From: Pseudomonadota bacterium
GTDB taxonomy: Bacteria; Pseudomonadota; Alphaproteobacteria; Acetobacterales; Acetobacteraceae
Direction of reading: 5' to 3'
Assembly: GCA_023424475.1 (NCBI GenBank)
Contig: JAFADX010000076.1
Coordinates: 1-13,846, forward strand
Length of the DNA stretch: 13,846 nucleotides
Each line of letters starts with the position of its first letter. The first letter of the stretch is position 1. Below, piece after piece: positions 1-7,126 of this stretch. A program made the translations under genes and the position numbers. Below the pieces are notes generated by a model. It was not told where the DNA came from. It saw nothing but the letters and a program-made list of their open reading frames with translations, and searched no databases.

Positions 1-640
1 GGATGAGCGCATGGTGGCCGCCGCCCTGCTGTCCTTCCGCATCGCGGCGGGCTCGGCGAGCATCGCGGCGGTGCTCGGCGGGGCCATTGGCTTCGTGCTG
101 GCGCGGATGGGGCCTTTCCGGGGCCGGGCGGTCTTCGGCCTGCTCGCGGGCGCGCCGCTGGTGCTGCCGGAGGTGGTGACGGGCCTGTCCCTGCTGCTGC
201 TCTTCGTCGCGCTGGAGACCGCGACCGGCTGGCCCGGGGGCCGCGGCGCCATGACGGTGCTGCTCGCCCATGCGACGCTCGGCGCGGCCTTCGTCGCGGT
301 GGTGGTGCAGGCGCGCCTCGCCGAGGCCGACCGCAGCCTCGAGGAAGCGGCGATGGATCTCGGCGCCACGCCCTTCACCGCCTTCCGCACCGTCACGCTG
401 CCGCTGATCGCCCCGGCGCTCGCGGCGGGCTGGCTGCTCGCCTTCACCCTCTCGCTCGACGACGTGGTGATCGCCTCCTTCGTCTCCGGTCCGGCCGGGA
501 CGACCTTGCCGATGGCGCTCTTCTCGATGCTGCGCCTTGGCCTGACGCCGGAGGTGAATGCGCTCGGCGCGGTGATCGTGCTGGCGGTCGGCGCGATGCT
601 GGCGGTCGCCGCGGTGCTGCTCAGGCCGCGGCGGGGCTGA
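1..640 (+). CDS. PotC-type ABC transporter permease, 5'-truncated by window edge
   Basis: Inner-membrane permease of a spermidine/putrescine-type (PotC/PhnV-like) ABC importer. The reading frame is open from base 2, and the residues before the first ATG at 11 (Asp-Glu-Arg) fit the family pattern just before the first conserved helix. The gene therefore very likely starts to the left of the window, and the ATG at 11 is internal. Several hydrophobic helices are visible. The ATPase-contact EAA loop reads EEAAMDLGATPFTAFRTV (about nt 344-397), followed by LPLIAPAL. The motif SLDDVVIASFVSGP near nt 451-492 is typical of PotC-like permeases. It ends with TGA at 638-640, inside the end of the convergent iolE. 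Its ATPase, partner permease and binding protein would lie upstream, outside view. The substrate cannot be told from this fragment. A polyamine or a small organic solute is usual for the family. Confidence 0.9.
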   Translation, partial: DERMVAAALLSFRIAAGSASIAAVLGGAIGFVLARMGPFRGRAVFGLLAGAPLVLPEVVTGLSLLLLFVALETATGWPGGRGAMTVLLAHATLGAAFVAVVVQARLAEADRSLEEAAMDLGATPFTAFRTVTLPLIAPALAAGWLLAFTLSLDDVVIASFVSGPAGTTLPMALFSMLRLGLTPEVNALGAVIVLAVGAMLAVAAVLLRPRRG

Positions 641-1529
641 AGCGTTCCCCGAAGGCCGCGGCGGCGAGCCGCGCCGCCGTATCGTGCCCCAGCCGCGCAT
701 AGGTCAGCGGATGCGCCTTGGCCGGGTCCTGCTCGGCCTCCACGACGAGCCAGCCGTCGTAGCCGCCCCCGGCGAGCATGCCGAACACCGCGGCGAAATC
801 GATGCTGCCATCGCCGGGGACGGTGAAGACCCCTGCCAGCACCGCGGCGAGGAAGGGCAGGTCGCGCGCCCTCGCCCCGGCCATCACGGGCGCGCGGACA
901 TCCTTGCAATGCACATGCGCGATGCGCGCGGCATGGCGCCGCCCGGCCGCGACCGGATCCCCGCCGGCGAAGGTCAGGTGCCCGGTGTCGAGCAGCAGCC
1001 CGACCTCCGGCCCGGTGCTCGCCATCAGGCGGTCGATCTCGGCCTCCGTCTCGATCACCGTGCCCATGTGGTGGTGATAGGCGAGCCGCAGCCCGCGCGC
1101 GGCGAGGCGCCGGCCCATCTCCGCCAGGCGGGGCGCCAGCACCGCCCAGTCGGCATCCGACAGCACCGGCCGTCGCGACAGCGGCGTGCCGCGCTCCCCA
1201 TGCACCGCGCGCGAAACCTCGGCGAAGACGCAGGCCGTGCAGCCCATGGCGGCCAGCAGCGCGACATGCGGCCCGGCCGCCGCCATCTCGGCATCGACAT
1301 CCCGTTCCAGCAGCCGCGACCCGTACCAGCCCGAGGCCAGGGCCAGGCTATGCCGCGCCAGGATCGGCCGCAGCGCGGCGGCCTCGCGCGGGAACTTGTT
1401 GCCCAGTTCCACCCCGGCGAAGCCGGCCTGCCGCGCTTCCGCGAGACAGGTCTCGAGCGGCGTCTTCGCGCCGAGCTCCGGCATGTCGTCATTGGTCCAG
1501 GTCAGGGGGTTGATCGCGAGGCGGATCAT
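621..1529 (-). CDS. iolE: myo-inosose-2 dehydratase (IolE)
   Basis: Catalyses dehydration of 2-keto-myo-inositol to 3D-trihydroxycyclohexane-1,2-dione, the second step of myo-inositol breakdown. The 302-residue protein is a xylose-isomerase-like TIM barrel of normal IolE length. Diagnostic stretches are NPLTWTNDDMPELG (residues 7-20), the ELGNKFPRE block (41-49) and SGWYGSRLL (66-74). Probable metal and active-site positions are His152-154 in YHHHMGT, Asp181/His184 in DTGH, His207 in HVHCKD and Glu264/Glu266 in VVEAEQD. The open frame runs further upstream, but that part lies inside iolD. The ATG at 1529, preceded by one base after the iolD stop, gives the family N-terminus MIRLAINPLTW. It is translated directly behind iolD, so the two are almost certainly cotranscribed and translationally coupled. 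The stop at 621-623 lies inside the 3' end of the convergent permease gene. Confidence 0.93.
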   Translation of the reverse strand: MIRLAINPLTWTNDDMPELGAKTPLETCLAEARQAGFAGVELGNKFPREAAALRPILARHSLALASGWYGSRLLERDVDAEMAAAGPHVALLAAMGCTACVFAEVSRAVHGERGTPLSRRPVLSDADWAVLAPRLAEMGRRLAARGLRLAYHHHMGTVIETEAEIDRLMASTGPEVGLLLDTGHLTFAGGDPVAAGRRHAARIAHVHCKDVRAPVMAGARARDLPFLAAVLAGVFTVPGDGSIDFAAVFGMLAGGGYDGWLVVEAEQDPAKAHPLTYARLGHDTAARLAAAAFGERFSPAAA

Positions 1530-1530
1530 C

Positions 1531-3363
1531 TCAGGCGCCGAGGCGCTGGCGCGCGCGGCCGGTCTCGTACTCGGCGCGCGCCTTTTCCTGCGCGGCGTCG
1601 CGGGGCAGAGTAGTGACCGGCACGTCCCACCAGGCGCCGCCCTCCTGCGTCGCGGCCTGCGGGTCGGTCGCCACCACCAGCACGGTGGTCCGCGCCGCGC
1701 CGAAGGCCCGGGGCAGGGCGGCTTCCAGCCCGGCGACGCCGTCCACGGCCAGGGCCTCGGCGCCGAGGCTCGCGGCATGGGCGGCGAAGTCCACCGGCGG
1801 CGCGGCCTCCGCCAGCAGGTTGTTGAAGGGCGCGCCGCCAGTGCCGCGCTGCAGCCGGTTGATGCAGCCGAAGCCGCGGTTGTCGAGCAGCACGATGGTG
1901 AGCTTCGCGCCCATCGCGACCGAGGTCGCGATCTCGCTGTTCATCATCAGGTAGGAGCCGTCGCCGACCAGCACGACGACCTCCCGCCGCGGCATGGCGA
2001 GCTTCGCGCCGAGACCGCCCGCGATCTCGTAGCCCATGCAGGAATAGCCGTATTCGAGGTGGTAGGACGCCGCATCCGTCGCGCGCCACAGCTTGTGCAA
2101 CTCGCCAGGCAGCCCGCCGGCGGCGCAGACCACGATGCCATCCTTCGGCATCAGCCGGTTCACGGCACCCAGCACCTGGGCATCGGTCGGCAGCGCGCCG
2201 TGCTTCGGCGCGGCGGTGATGCGGTCCACGGCCTTGGTCCACCGCGCCGTCGCGGTCGCGGCGCGCTGCATCCAGGGGGCCGGCGCCGTCCAGCCTTCCA
2301 GCGCCGCACCCAGCGCCGCCAGCCCGCGCGCCGCGTCGGCGACCAGCGGCAGCGCCCCGTGCTTCGCCGCGTCGAAGGCGCCGACATTCAGCCCGATGAG
2401 CCGCGCCCGGCCCAACAGCGCGCGCGATCCGGTGGTGAAGTCCTGCAGCCGCGTGCCGATGGCGAGCACGACATCCGCCCTGGCCGCCAATTCGTTGGCT
2501 GCCGCCGACCCCGTCACCCCGATCGCACCCGCATTGCACGGCTGGTTCCAGGCGAGGCTGCCCTTGCCGGCCTGCGTCTCCGCCACGGGAACGCCGTGCG
2601 TTTCGGCAAAGCGCGCCAGCGCCGCCTCGGCGCCGGCATACTTCACCCCACCGCCGGCGACGATCAGCGGCCGCTTCGCCTGGCGCAGCGCGTCTGCCGC
2701 CTCGGCCAGTTCGCGGGCGTCCGGTTCCGGCGCACGGAACCCGTGCAGGCGCGGGCGGAAGAAATCCGTCGGGAAATCGCAGGCTTCCGCCTGCACATCC
2801 TGCGGGAAGGCGATGGTCGCCGGCCCGCATTCCGCCGGGTCGGTCAGCACCCGCAGCGCCGCCGGCAGGCTCGCCAGCAGCTGTTCGGGCCGCAGGATCC
2901 GGTCGAAGAACCGGGACACCGGCCGGAAGCAGTCATTGGCCGAGATCGTCGGATCGCCGGGATGCTCGATCTGCTGCAGCACCGGATCGGGCCGCCGGCT
3001 TGCGAAGATGTCCCCGGGCAGCAGCAGCACCGGCAGCCGGTTCACATGGGCGAGCGCGGCGGCCGTCACCATGTTCGTCGCCCCCGGCCCGATCGAGGTC
3101 GTGCAGGCCATCATCCGCCGCCGCGCATGGGTCTTGGCATAGGCGATGGCGGCATGGGCCATGGCCTGCTCGTTGTGCGCGCGCAGGGTCGGCAGCCGCC
3201 TGCCCGCCGCCTGCAGCGCGGGACCCAGCCCCGCCACGTTGCCATGCCCGAAGATCGCGAAGACGCCACCGAACAGCGGCACCCGCCTTCCGCCGAGCTC
3301 GGTCTCCTGCGCCGCGAGGAAACGGATCGTCGCCTCGGCCGCGGTGAGGCGGATGGTGGCCAT
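1531..3363 (-). CDS. iolD: 3D-(3,5/4)-trihydroxycyclohexane-1,2-dione acylhydrolase (IolD)
   Basis: ThDP-dependent hydrolase that opens the inositol ring to give 5-deoxyglucuronic acid, the step after IolE. The 610-residue product has the three-domain layout of acetolactate-synthase-like enzymes. The N-terminal PYR domain contains the catalytic Glu65 in AHNEQAMAHAA. The central domain includes IVAGGGVKYAGAE (234-246). The C-terminal PP domain carries the ThDP/Mg motif GDGSYLMMNSE (467-477) ending at LLDNRG (492-497). VDFAAHAASLGA (524-535) is characteristic of IolD. The frame is open for 41 codons further upstream, but the start at 3363 (MATIRLTAAEATIRFL) matches the family and has a strong GGGGGGAA ribosome site 5-6 bases before it. 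It is the first gene of the iolD-iolE unit and diverges from the iolG-type gene across a 79-base spacer. Confidence 0.95.
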   Translation of the reverse strand: MATIRLTAAEATIRFLAAQETELGGRRVPLFGGVFAIFGHGNVAGLGPALQAAGRRLPTLRAHNEQAMAHAAIAYAKTHARRRMMACTTSIGPGATNMVTAAALAHVNRLPVLLLPGDIFASRRPDPVLQQIEHPGDPTISANDCFRPVSRFFDRILRPEQLLASLPAALRVLTDPAECGPATIAFPQDVQAEACDFPTDFFRPRLHGFRAPEPDARELAEAADALRQAKRPLIVAGGGVKYAGAEAALARFAETHGVPVAETQAGKGSLAWNQPCNAGAIGVTGSAAANELAARADVVLAIGTRLQDFTTGSRALLGRARLIGLNVGAFDAAKHGALPLVADAARGLAALGAALEGWTAPAPWMQRAATATARWTKAVDRITAAPKHGALPTDAQVLGAVNRLMPKDGIVVCAAGGLPGELHKLWRATDAASYHLEYGYSCMGYEIAGGLGAKLAMPRREVVVLVGDGSYLMMNSEIATSVAMGAKLTIVLLDNRGFGCINRLQRGTGGAPFNNLLAEAAPPVDFAAHAASLGAEALAVDGVAGLEAALPRAFGAARTTVLVVATDPQAATQEGGAWWDVPVTTLPRDAAQEKARAEYETGRARQRLGA

Positions 3364-3410
3364 GGCGTTCCCCCCGAGTTGACGGCCCGGCAGTGTTGCG
3401 GATGGATGAT

Positions 3411-3431
3411 GAGGCCCGCAAGCGGGGCCTC
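3411..3431. promoter_or_regulatory. 7-bp inverted repeat in the iolD/iolG divergent spacer
   Basis: GAGGCCC (3411-3417) and GGGCCTC (3425-3431) form a perfect 7-bp inverted repeat with a 7-base centre. It lies directly before the GGGG(A) ribosome site of the plus-strand gene at 3443. It could be an operator for a regulator of the divergent inositol genes, or an mRNA hairpin next to the ribosome site. A TTGACG hexamer at 3379-3384 is a possible -35 element for the plus direction, but no good -10 follows at the right distance. The whole spacer is only 79 bases (3364-3442), so both promoters must share it. Confidence 0.4.
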
Positions 3432-3442
3432 GGGGAAATGCC

Positions 3443-4441
3443 ATGCTCGTCTTCGCGCAGTTCGGGGCCGGCCGGATCGGCGCCATCCATGCCGCGAACC
3501 TGGCCGCGCACGGCGCGGCGCGCCTTGCCCATGTCGTGGACGTTCACGAGGCGGCGGCCGCCAGCCTCGCCGCGCGCCACGGCGCCATGGCCTCCGACGC
3601 GCTGACGGCGCTGCGCGACCCTGCGGTGGGCGCGGTGCTGATCGCCTCGGCCACCGACACCCATGCCGATCTGGTCATTGCCGCGGCCAAGGCCGGCAAG
3701 GCGATCTTCTGCGAAAAGCCCATCGACCTCTCCCTCGCCCGCGTGGACGAAGCGCTTGCCGTCGTCCGCGCGACGGGGGTGCCGATGCTGGTCGGCTTCA
3801 ACCGGCGGTTCGACCCGTCCTTCGCCGAGCTGCACCGCCGCATCGCCGCCGGCGCGATCGGCACCGTCGAACAGGTCGTCATCACCAGCCGCGACCCCGG
3901 CCTGCCGCCGGTCGAGTATCTCAGGGCATCGGGCGGCCAGTTCCGCGACATGACCATCCACGACTTCGACATGGCCCGCTGGATGCTGGGCGAGGAACCC
4001 GCCGAGGTCTTCGCTTACGGCGCTGCCCTGGTGGACCCGGCCGTGGCCGCGGCCGGCGACACCGATTCCTGCATGGTGCTGCTCCGCACCGCCTCCGGCC
4101 GCATGGCGCACATCAACAACTCCCGCCGCGCCGCCTACGGCTATGACCAGCGCGTCGAGGTCCATGGCAGCCTCGGCCGCCTGATCGCCGGCAACAGGGT
4201 GGCAACCACGGTCGAGCAGGCCGACGCCGCTGTCGTGAGCAGCGACAAGCCGCTGCACTTCTTCCTGGAACGCTACGCCGATGCCTACCGCATCGAGCTC
4301 GGCGCCTTCATCGCATCGGTCGCGCAGGGCAACCCCATGCCGGTCGGTGCCGAGGACGGCCGCCAGGCCCTGGTGCTGGCCGAAGCGGCGCTGCGCTCCC
4401 TGCGCGGGAACCGCCCGGTCAGGGTGAGCGAGATCGCATGA
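3443..4441 (+). CDS. iolG: Inositol 2-dehydrogenase (IolG-type Gfo/Idh/MocA oxidoreductase)
   Basis: NAD-dependent oxidation of myo-inositol (or a close isomer) to 2-keto-myo-inositol, the first step feeding IolE and IolD. The 332-residue protein begins with a Rossmann fold (GAGRIG, residues 8-13; acidic VVDV at 31-34). It carries the Gfo/Idh signature CEKP (90-93) and the catalytic set Lys92, Asp169 and His173 in FRDMTIHDFDMARW, as in characterised inositol dehydrogenases. Length and motifs fit IolG well. The start at 3443 gives the proper Rossmann N-terminus and has GGGGA 6 bases upstream. The last four bases overlap the next gene as ATGA. Location back to back with iolD-iolE supports the inositol role. 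Specificity for myo-, scyllo- or D-chiro-inositol cannot be read from the sequence. Confidence 0.87.
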   Translation: MLVFAQFGAGRIGAIHAANLAAHGAARLAHVVDVHEAAAASLAARHGAMASDALTALRDPAVGAVLIASATDTHADLVIAAAKAGKAIFCEKPIDLSLARVDEALAVVRATGVPMLVGFNRRFDPSFAELHRRIAAGAIGTVEQVVITSRDPGLPPVEYLRASGGQFRDMTIHDFDMARWMLGEEPAEVFAYGAALVDPAVAAAGDTDSCMVLLRTASGRMAHINNSRRAAYGYDQRVEVHGSLGRLIAGNRVATTVEQADAAVVSSDKPLHFFLERYADAYRIELGAFIASVAQGNPMPVGAEDGRQALVLAEAALRSLRGNRPVRVSEIA

Positions 4442-5220
4442 GCGCGCTGCCGAAGATCTCGCTCGAAGGCCGCGTCGTCCTCGTCACCGGCGGCACGCAG
4501 GGGATCGGGGAGGGGATCGCCCGTGCCGCGGCGGAAGCCGGCGCGAAGGGCATCTGCATCACCGGCCGGAATGCGGCGCGCGGCGCGGCCGTCGCGGCCT
4601 CGCTCGGCATGCGCGCGCTTTTCGTCGCCGCCGACCTCGCGGACGCCGACGCCACCGCGCGCCTCGTCGAACAGGCCGAGGCCGCGCTCGGCCCGGTGGA
4701 TGCGCTGGTCAATGCCGCGGGCCTGACCGACCGCGGCACCATCCTCGATACCGGCGTGGATCTCTGGGACCGCCTCTTCGCCGTCAACGCCCGCGCGCCC
4801 TTCATCCTCACCCGGTCCGTGGCCCGCCGGCTGAAGGCGCTGAAGCGCCCCGGCGCCATCGTCAATGTCGTCACCATGTCGAGCCATGGCGGCCAGCCCT
4901 TCCTGACCGCCTATGCCGCCTCGAAGGGTGCGCTCGCGACGCTGACGAAGAACGCCGCCCACGGCCTGCGCGCCGACCGGATCCGCGTGAACGGCATCAA
5001 CCTCGGCTGGGCCGATACCCCCGGCGAGCACGCGATCCAGGCGCGCGACGGCAACCCGCCGGACTGGCTGGAGCAGGCCGGGCCGGCCCAGCCCTTCGGG
5101 CGCCTGATCCGCCCCGCCGATGTCGCGGGCCTCGCCGTCTATCTGCTCTCGGACGCCGCGGAGATGATGACCGGCGCCCTGATCGACTTCGACCAGAACG
5201 TGATGGGAGCCTATGGATGA
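4438..5220 (+). CDS. SDR-family NAD(P)-dependent oxidoreductase
   Basis: Classical short-chain dehydrogenase/reductase, 260 residues, cytoplasmic. The cofactor motif TGGTQGIG is at 17-24, NAAG at 92-95, Ser148/149 in TMSSHG, and the catalytic YxxxK pair is Tyr159/Lys163. All catalytic elements are present, so it should be active. Asp66 in AADLAD binds the adenine ring in this family. The C-terminus (IDFDQNVMGAYG) is the usual SDR cofactor/tetramer tail. It overlaps iolG by ATGA at its start and the phosphatase gene by ATGA at its end, so it is translated as part of the same operon. A role in oxidising or interconverting an inositol isomer or the polyol part of an imported ester is an inference from position. 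The exact substrate is unknown. Confidence 0.9.
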   Translation: MSALPKISLEGRVVLVTGGTQGIGEGIARAAAEAGAKGICITGRNAARGAAVAASLGMRALFVAADLADADATARLVEQAEAALGPVDALVNAAGLTDRGTILDTGVDLWDRLFAVNARAPFILTRSVARRLKALKRPGAIVNVVTMSSHGGQPFLTAYAASKGALATLTKNAAHGLRADRIRVNGINLGWADTPGEHAIQARDGNPPDWLEQAGPAQPFGRLIRPADVAGLAVYLLSDAAEMMTGALIDFDQNVMGAYG

Positions 5221-5993
5221 ACGACCTCGCCCGCCGTCGGGACGCGGCCGCCATCATCGCCGTCGAGGCGGCGGCGCTGGCCGGGCGCCTGCGGGCCGAG
5301 GGCGGCGGCGTCGCGCGCCTCAAGGGCGCGCAGGACTTCGTCACCGAGGCCGATGGCGCGACGGAACGCTTCATCCGCGGGCGGCTCGCCCGCGACTTTC
5401 CCGGCGAGGCGATTCTCGGCGAGGAGATGGGCGGCGCCGCGGACGGCGGCGGTCCGCTCTGGGTGCTCGACCCGATCGACGGCACCTCGAACTTCGCCCG
5501 CGGCGGGGACCGCTGGTGCGTCTCGATCGGCCTCGTCATGGGCGGCCGCGCGGTCGCCGGCGCCGTCGCCCGCCACGCGCCGGCCGAGGTCTTCGCCGCC
5601 GCCGAGGGCCTCGGTGCCACGCTGAACGGCGTTCCGATCCGCGCCGCGCCCACCACCGACATCGGCCGGGCCATCGTCGAATGCGGCTGGTCGCTGCGCG
5701 TGCCCGTCGCGCGCTACCACCGGCTCTGCGAGCGGGTCATGGCGCGCGGTGCCGGGCTGCGCTGCGCCGGCTCCGGCGCGCTCGGCCTCGCCGAGGCCGC
5801 GGCCGGGCGCCTCGACGCCTACCTCGAACTGCACATCAACGCCTGGGACGCGGCCGCGGCGATGGCCATCGCGCGCGAGGCCGGCTGCTGGACCAACGGC
5901 TTCGACAGCGGCGACTGGCTCGCCTCGGGCAATCCGGTCGGCGTCGGCGCCCCGGCGCTGGCGGCGGAACTCGCCGCGTTGATGGAGGCTTGA
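5217..5993 (+). CDS. Inositol-monophosphatase-family phosphatase
   Basis: Mg-dependent phosphomonoesterase of the IMPase/SuhB fold, 258 residues, cytoplasmic. The metal-site residues are all present: GEE (Glu69/Glu70), the signature DPIDGTSNF (85-93, with Asp85 and Asp88), and Asp211 in NAWDAAAA, the C-terminal family motif. The family hydrolyses inositol phosphates, and some members act on histidinol phosphate, PAP or fructose-1,6-bisphosphate. The GTSNF form and the placement after iolG favour an inositol or polyol phosphate. The start at 5217 overlaps the SDR stop as ATGA. An ATG at 5213 is out of frame. It is followed after 92 bases by the ABC importer genes, which suggests that it dephosphorylates the imported solute. 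Confidence 0.88.
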   Translation: MNDLARRRDAAAIIAVEAAALAGRLRAEGGGVARLKGAQDFVTEADGATERFIRGRLARDFPGEAILGEEMGGAADGGGPLWVLDPIDGTSNFARGGDRWCVSIGLVMGGRAVAGAVARHAPAEVFAAAEGLGATLNGVPIRAAPTTDIGRAIVECGWSLRVPVARYHRLCERVMARGAGLRCAGSGALGLAEAAAGRLDAYLELHINAWDAAAAMAIAREAGCWTNGFDSGDWLASGNPVGVGAPALAAELAALMEA

Positions 5994-6011
5994 AGGCGGC
6001 GCGAAGTCGAG

Positions 6012-6044
6012 CGTAACTGAATCGTAATCGAACCGTCGAACAGG
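6012..6044 (+). promoter_or_regulatory. PHO-box-like 11-nt direct repeats upstream of the importer genes
   Basis: Two adjacent 11-base units, CGTAACTGAAT (6012-6022) and CGTAATCGAAC (6023-6033), agree at 8 of 11 positions. A weaker third unit starting with CGT follows at 6034 in the same phase. Written as 7+4 blocks beginning one base earlier they read GCGTAAC-TGAA, TCGTAAT-CGAA, CCGTCGA. This resembles the spacing and the GT/A core of PhoB sites (CTGTCAT-type heptamers every 11 bases). The repeats sit in the only sizeable gap of the operon, about 45 bases before the binding-protein start. No convincing -10 hexamer is visible at the expected distance, so this is a candidate only. Confidence 0.35.
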
Positions 6045-6048
6045 CGGA

Positions 6049-6065
6049 GCGGCCGGGCAGGCCGC
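6049..6065 (+). other. Small hairpin in the binding-protein leader
   Basis: GCGGCC (6049-6054) and GGCCGC (6060-6065) form a 6-bp GC stem with a 5-base loop, a few bases before the GGGAGGAA ribosome site of the binding protein. There is no T-tract. It could be a weak intraoperonic attenuator or an mRNA-stabilising stem that raises expression of the binding protein over the upstream enzymes. Confidence 0.35.
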
Positions 6066-6085
6066 CCAGTGGGAGGAACAGCACC

Positions 6086-7120
6086 ATGGCGTCCCGTCGT
6101 TCCCTCGCGTTTGCCGCGCTGGCGGGGGTTCTTGCCGCCGTGGCGCCGGGCACCGTCCGTGCCCAGGGCAGCCTCACGGTCTACTGCTCGGTCCAGGAGG
6201 AATGGTGCCGCCCGATGATGGCCGCCTTCGAGCGCGCCACCGGCGTCAGCGTCGCCATGACCCGCAAGTCCTCCGGCGAGACGCTGACCCAGATCCGCGC
6301 CGAGGCATCCAATCCCCGCGGCGACGTCTGGTGGGGCGGCACCGGCGATCCGCACCTGCAGGCCGCGCAGGAAAACCTGACCGAAGAATACCACTCCCCG
6401 CGTCTCGCCGAACTGCAGCCCTGGGCGGTCCGCCAGGCCGAACAGGCCCGTCACCGCACCGTCGGCATTTACGCCGGCGCCCTCGGCTATTCCTACAATA
6501 CCCGGGAGCTCGAGCGCCGCCGCATCGCGGCGCCGCGATGCTGGTCCGACCTCATCAAGCCCGAATTCCGCGACGAGATCCAGGTCGCCGATCCCAATAC
6601 CTCGGGCACCTCCTACACCATGCTCGCGACCATCGTTCAGCTGATGGGCGAGGAGCCGGCCTTCACCTACCTCCGCGCGCTCCATCGCAACGTGAACCAG
6701 TACACGCGCTCCGGTGCCGCCCCCGCCCGCGCCGTCGCGACCGGCGAGACGCTGGTCGGCATCACCTTCCTGCACGACGCGGTGACGCAGAAGGTGAACG
6801 GCGCGCCCGTCGCCATCGTGGCGCCCTGCGAGGGCACCGGCTACGAGATCGGCTCCATGTCGATCATCCGCGGCGCGCGGAACATGGAGAACGCCCGCCG
6901 CTTCTACGACTGGGCGCTTTCGCCCGAGGCGCAGGCGATCGGCGCGCAGGCCCATTCCTACCAGCTGCCCTCGAACCGCGCTGCGCCGATCCCGCCCGAG
7001 GCCCCGCGCTTCGAGGATGTCCGCCTGATCGACTATGATTTCGCCCGCTGGGGCAATGCCGAGGTCCGCACGCGCCTGTTGCAGCGCTGGGACCGCGAGG
7101 TCCGCGCCGGCGCGCGCTGA
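6086..7120 (+). CDS. Periplasmic substrate-binding protein, AfuA/ferric-binding-like family 1 type
   Basis: Extracellular solute-binding protein of the importer encoded downstream, 344 residues. The signal peptide is residues 1-26 (MASRRSLAF..., hydrophobic core, cleavage predicted after VRA). The Arg pair makes Tat export possible, but the motif is incomplete. There is no lipobox, so it is a free periplasmic protein. The fold markers are LTVYCSVQEEW (30-40), GDVWWGGTGDPH (79-90), GALGYSYNT (131-139), FRDEIQVADPNTSGTSY (161-177) and GYEIGSMSI (252-260). Ferric-binding relatives have an adjacent Tyr-Tyr pair after a Gly-Leu-Ile-Asn-Asn-like strand. Here the equivalent strand reads GITFLHD, so the pair is replaced by His230-Asp231. 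This argues against iron and for a phosphorylated organic solute, as in sugar-phosphate-binding AfuA. The start is fixed by GGGAGGAA about 8 bases upstream. Confidence 0.88.
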   Translation: MASRRSLAFAALAGVLAAVAPGTVRAQGSLTVYCSVQEEWCRPMMAAFERATGVSVAMTRKSSGETLTQIRAEASNPRGDVWWGGTGDPHLQAAQENLTEEYHSPRLAELQPWAVRQAEQARHRTVGIYAGALGYSYNTRELERRRIAAPRCWSDLIKPEFRDEIQVADPNTSGTSYTMLATIVQLMGEEPAFTYLRALHRNVNQYTRSGAAPARAVATGETLVGITFLHDAVTQKVNGAPVAIVAPCEGTGYEIGSMSIIRGARNMENARRFYDWALSPEAQAIGAQAHSYQLPSNRAAPIPPEAPRFEDVRLIDYDFARWGNAEVRTRLLQRWDREVRAGAR

Positions 7121-7126
7121 TCCCCC

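Noticed and set aside
1530..1778. Upstream extension of iolE
   Set aside because: It would lie wholly within the end of iolD, and the family N-terminus begins at the ATG at 1529.
1186..4146. 986-residue open frame on the plus strand
   Set aside because: It is antisense to iolE and iolD, then out of frame with iolG. It is Arg/Pro-rich with no recognisable motifs, while the genes it overlaps carry full catalytic motifs.
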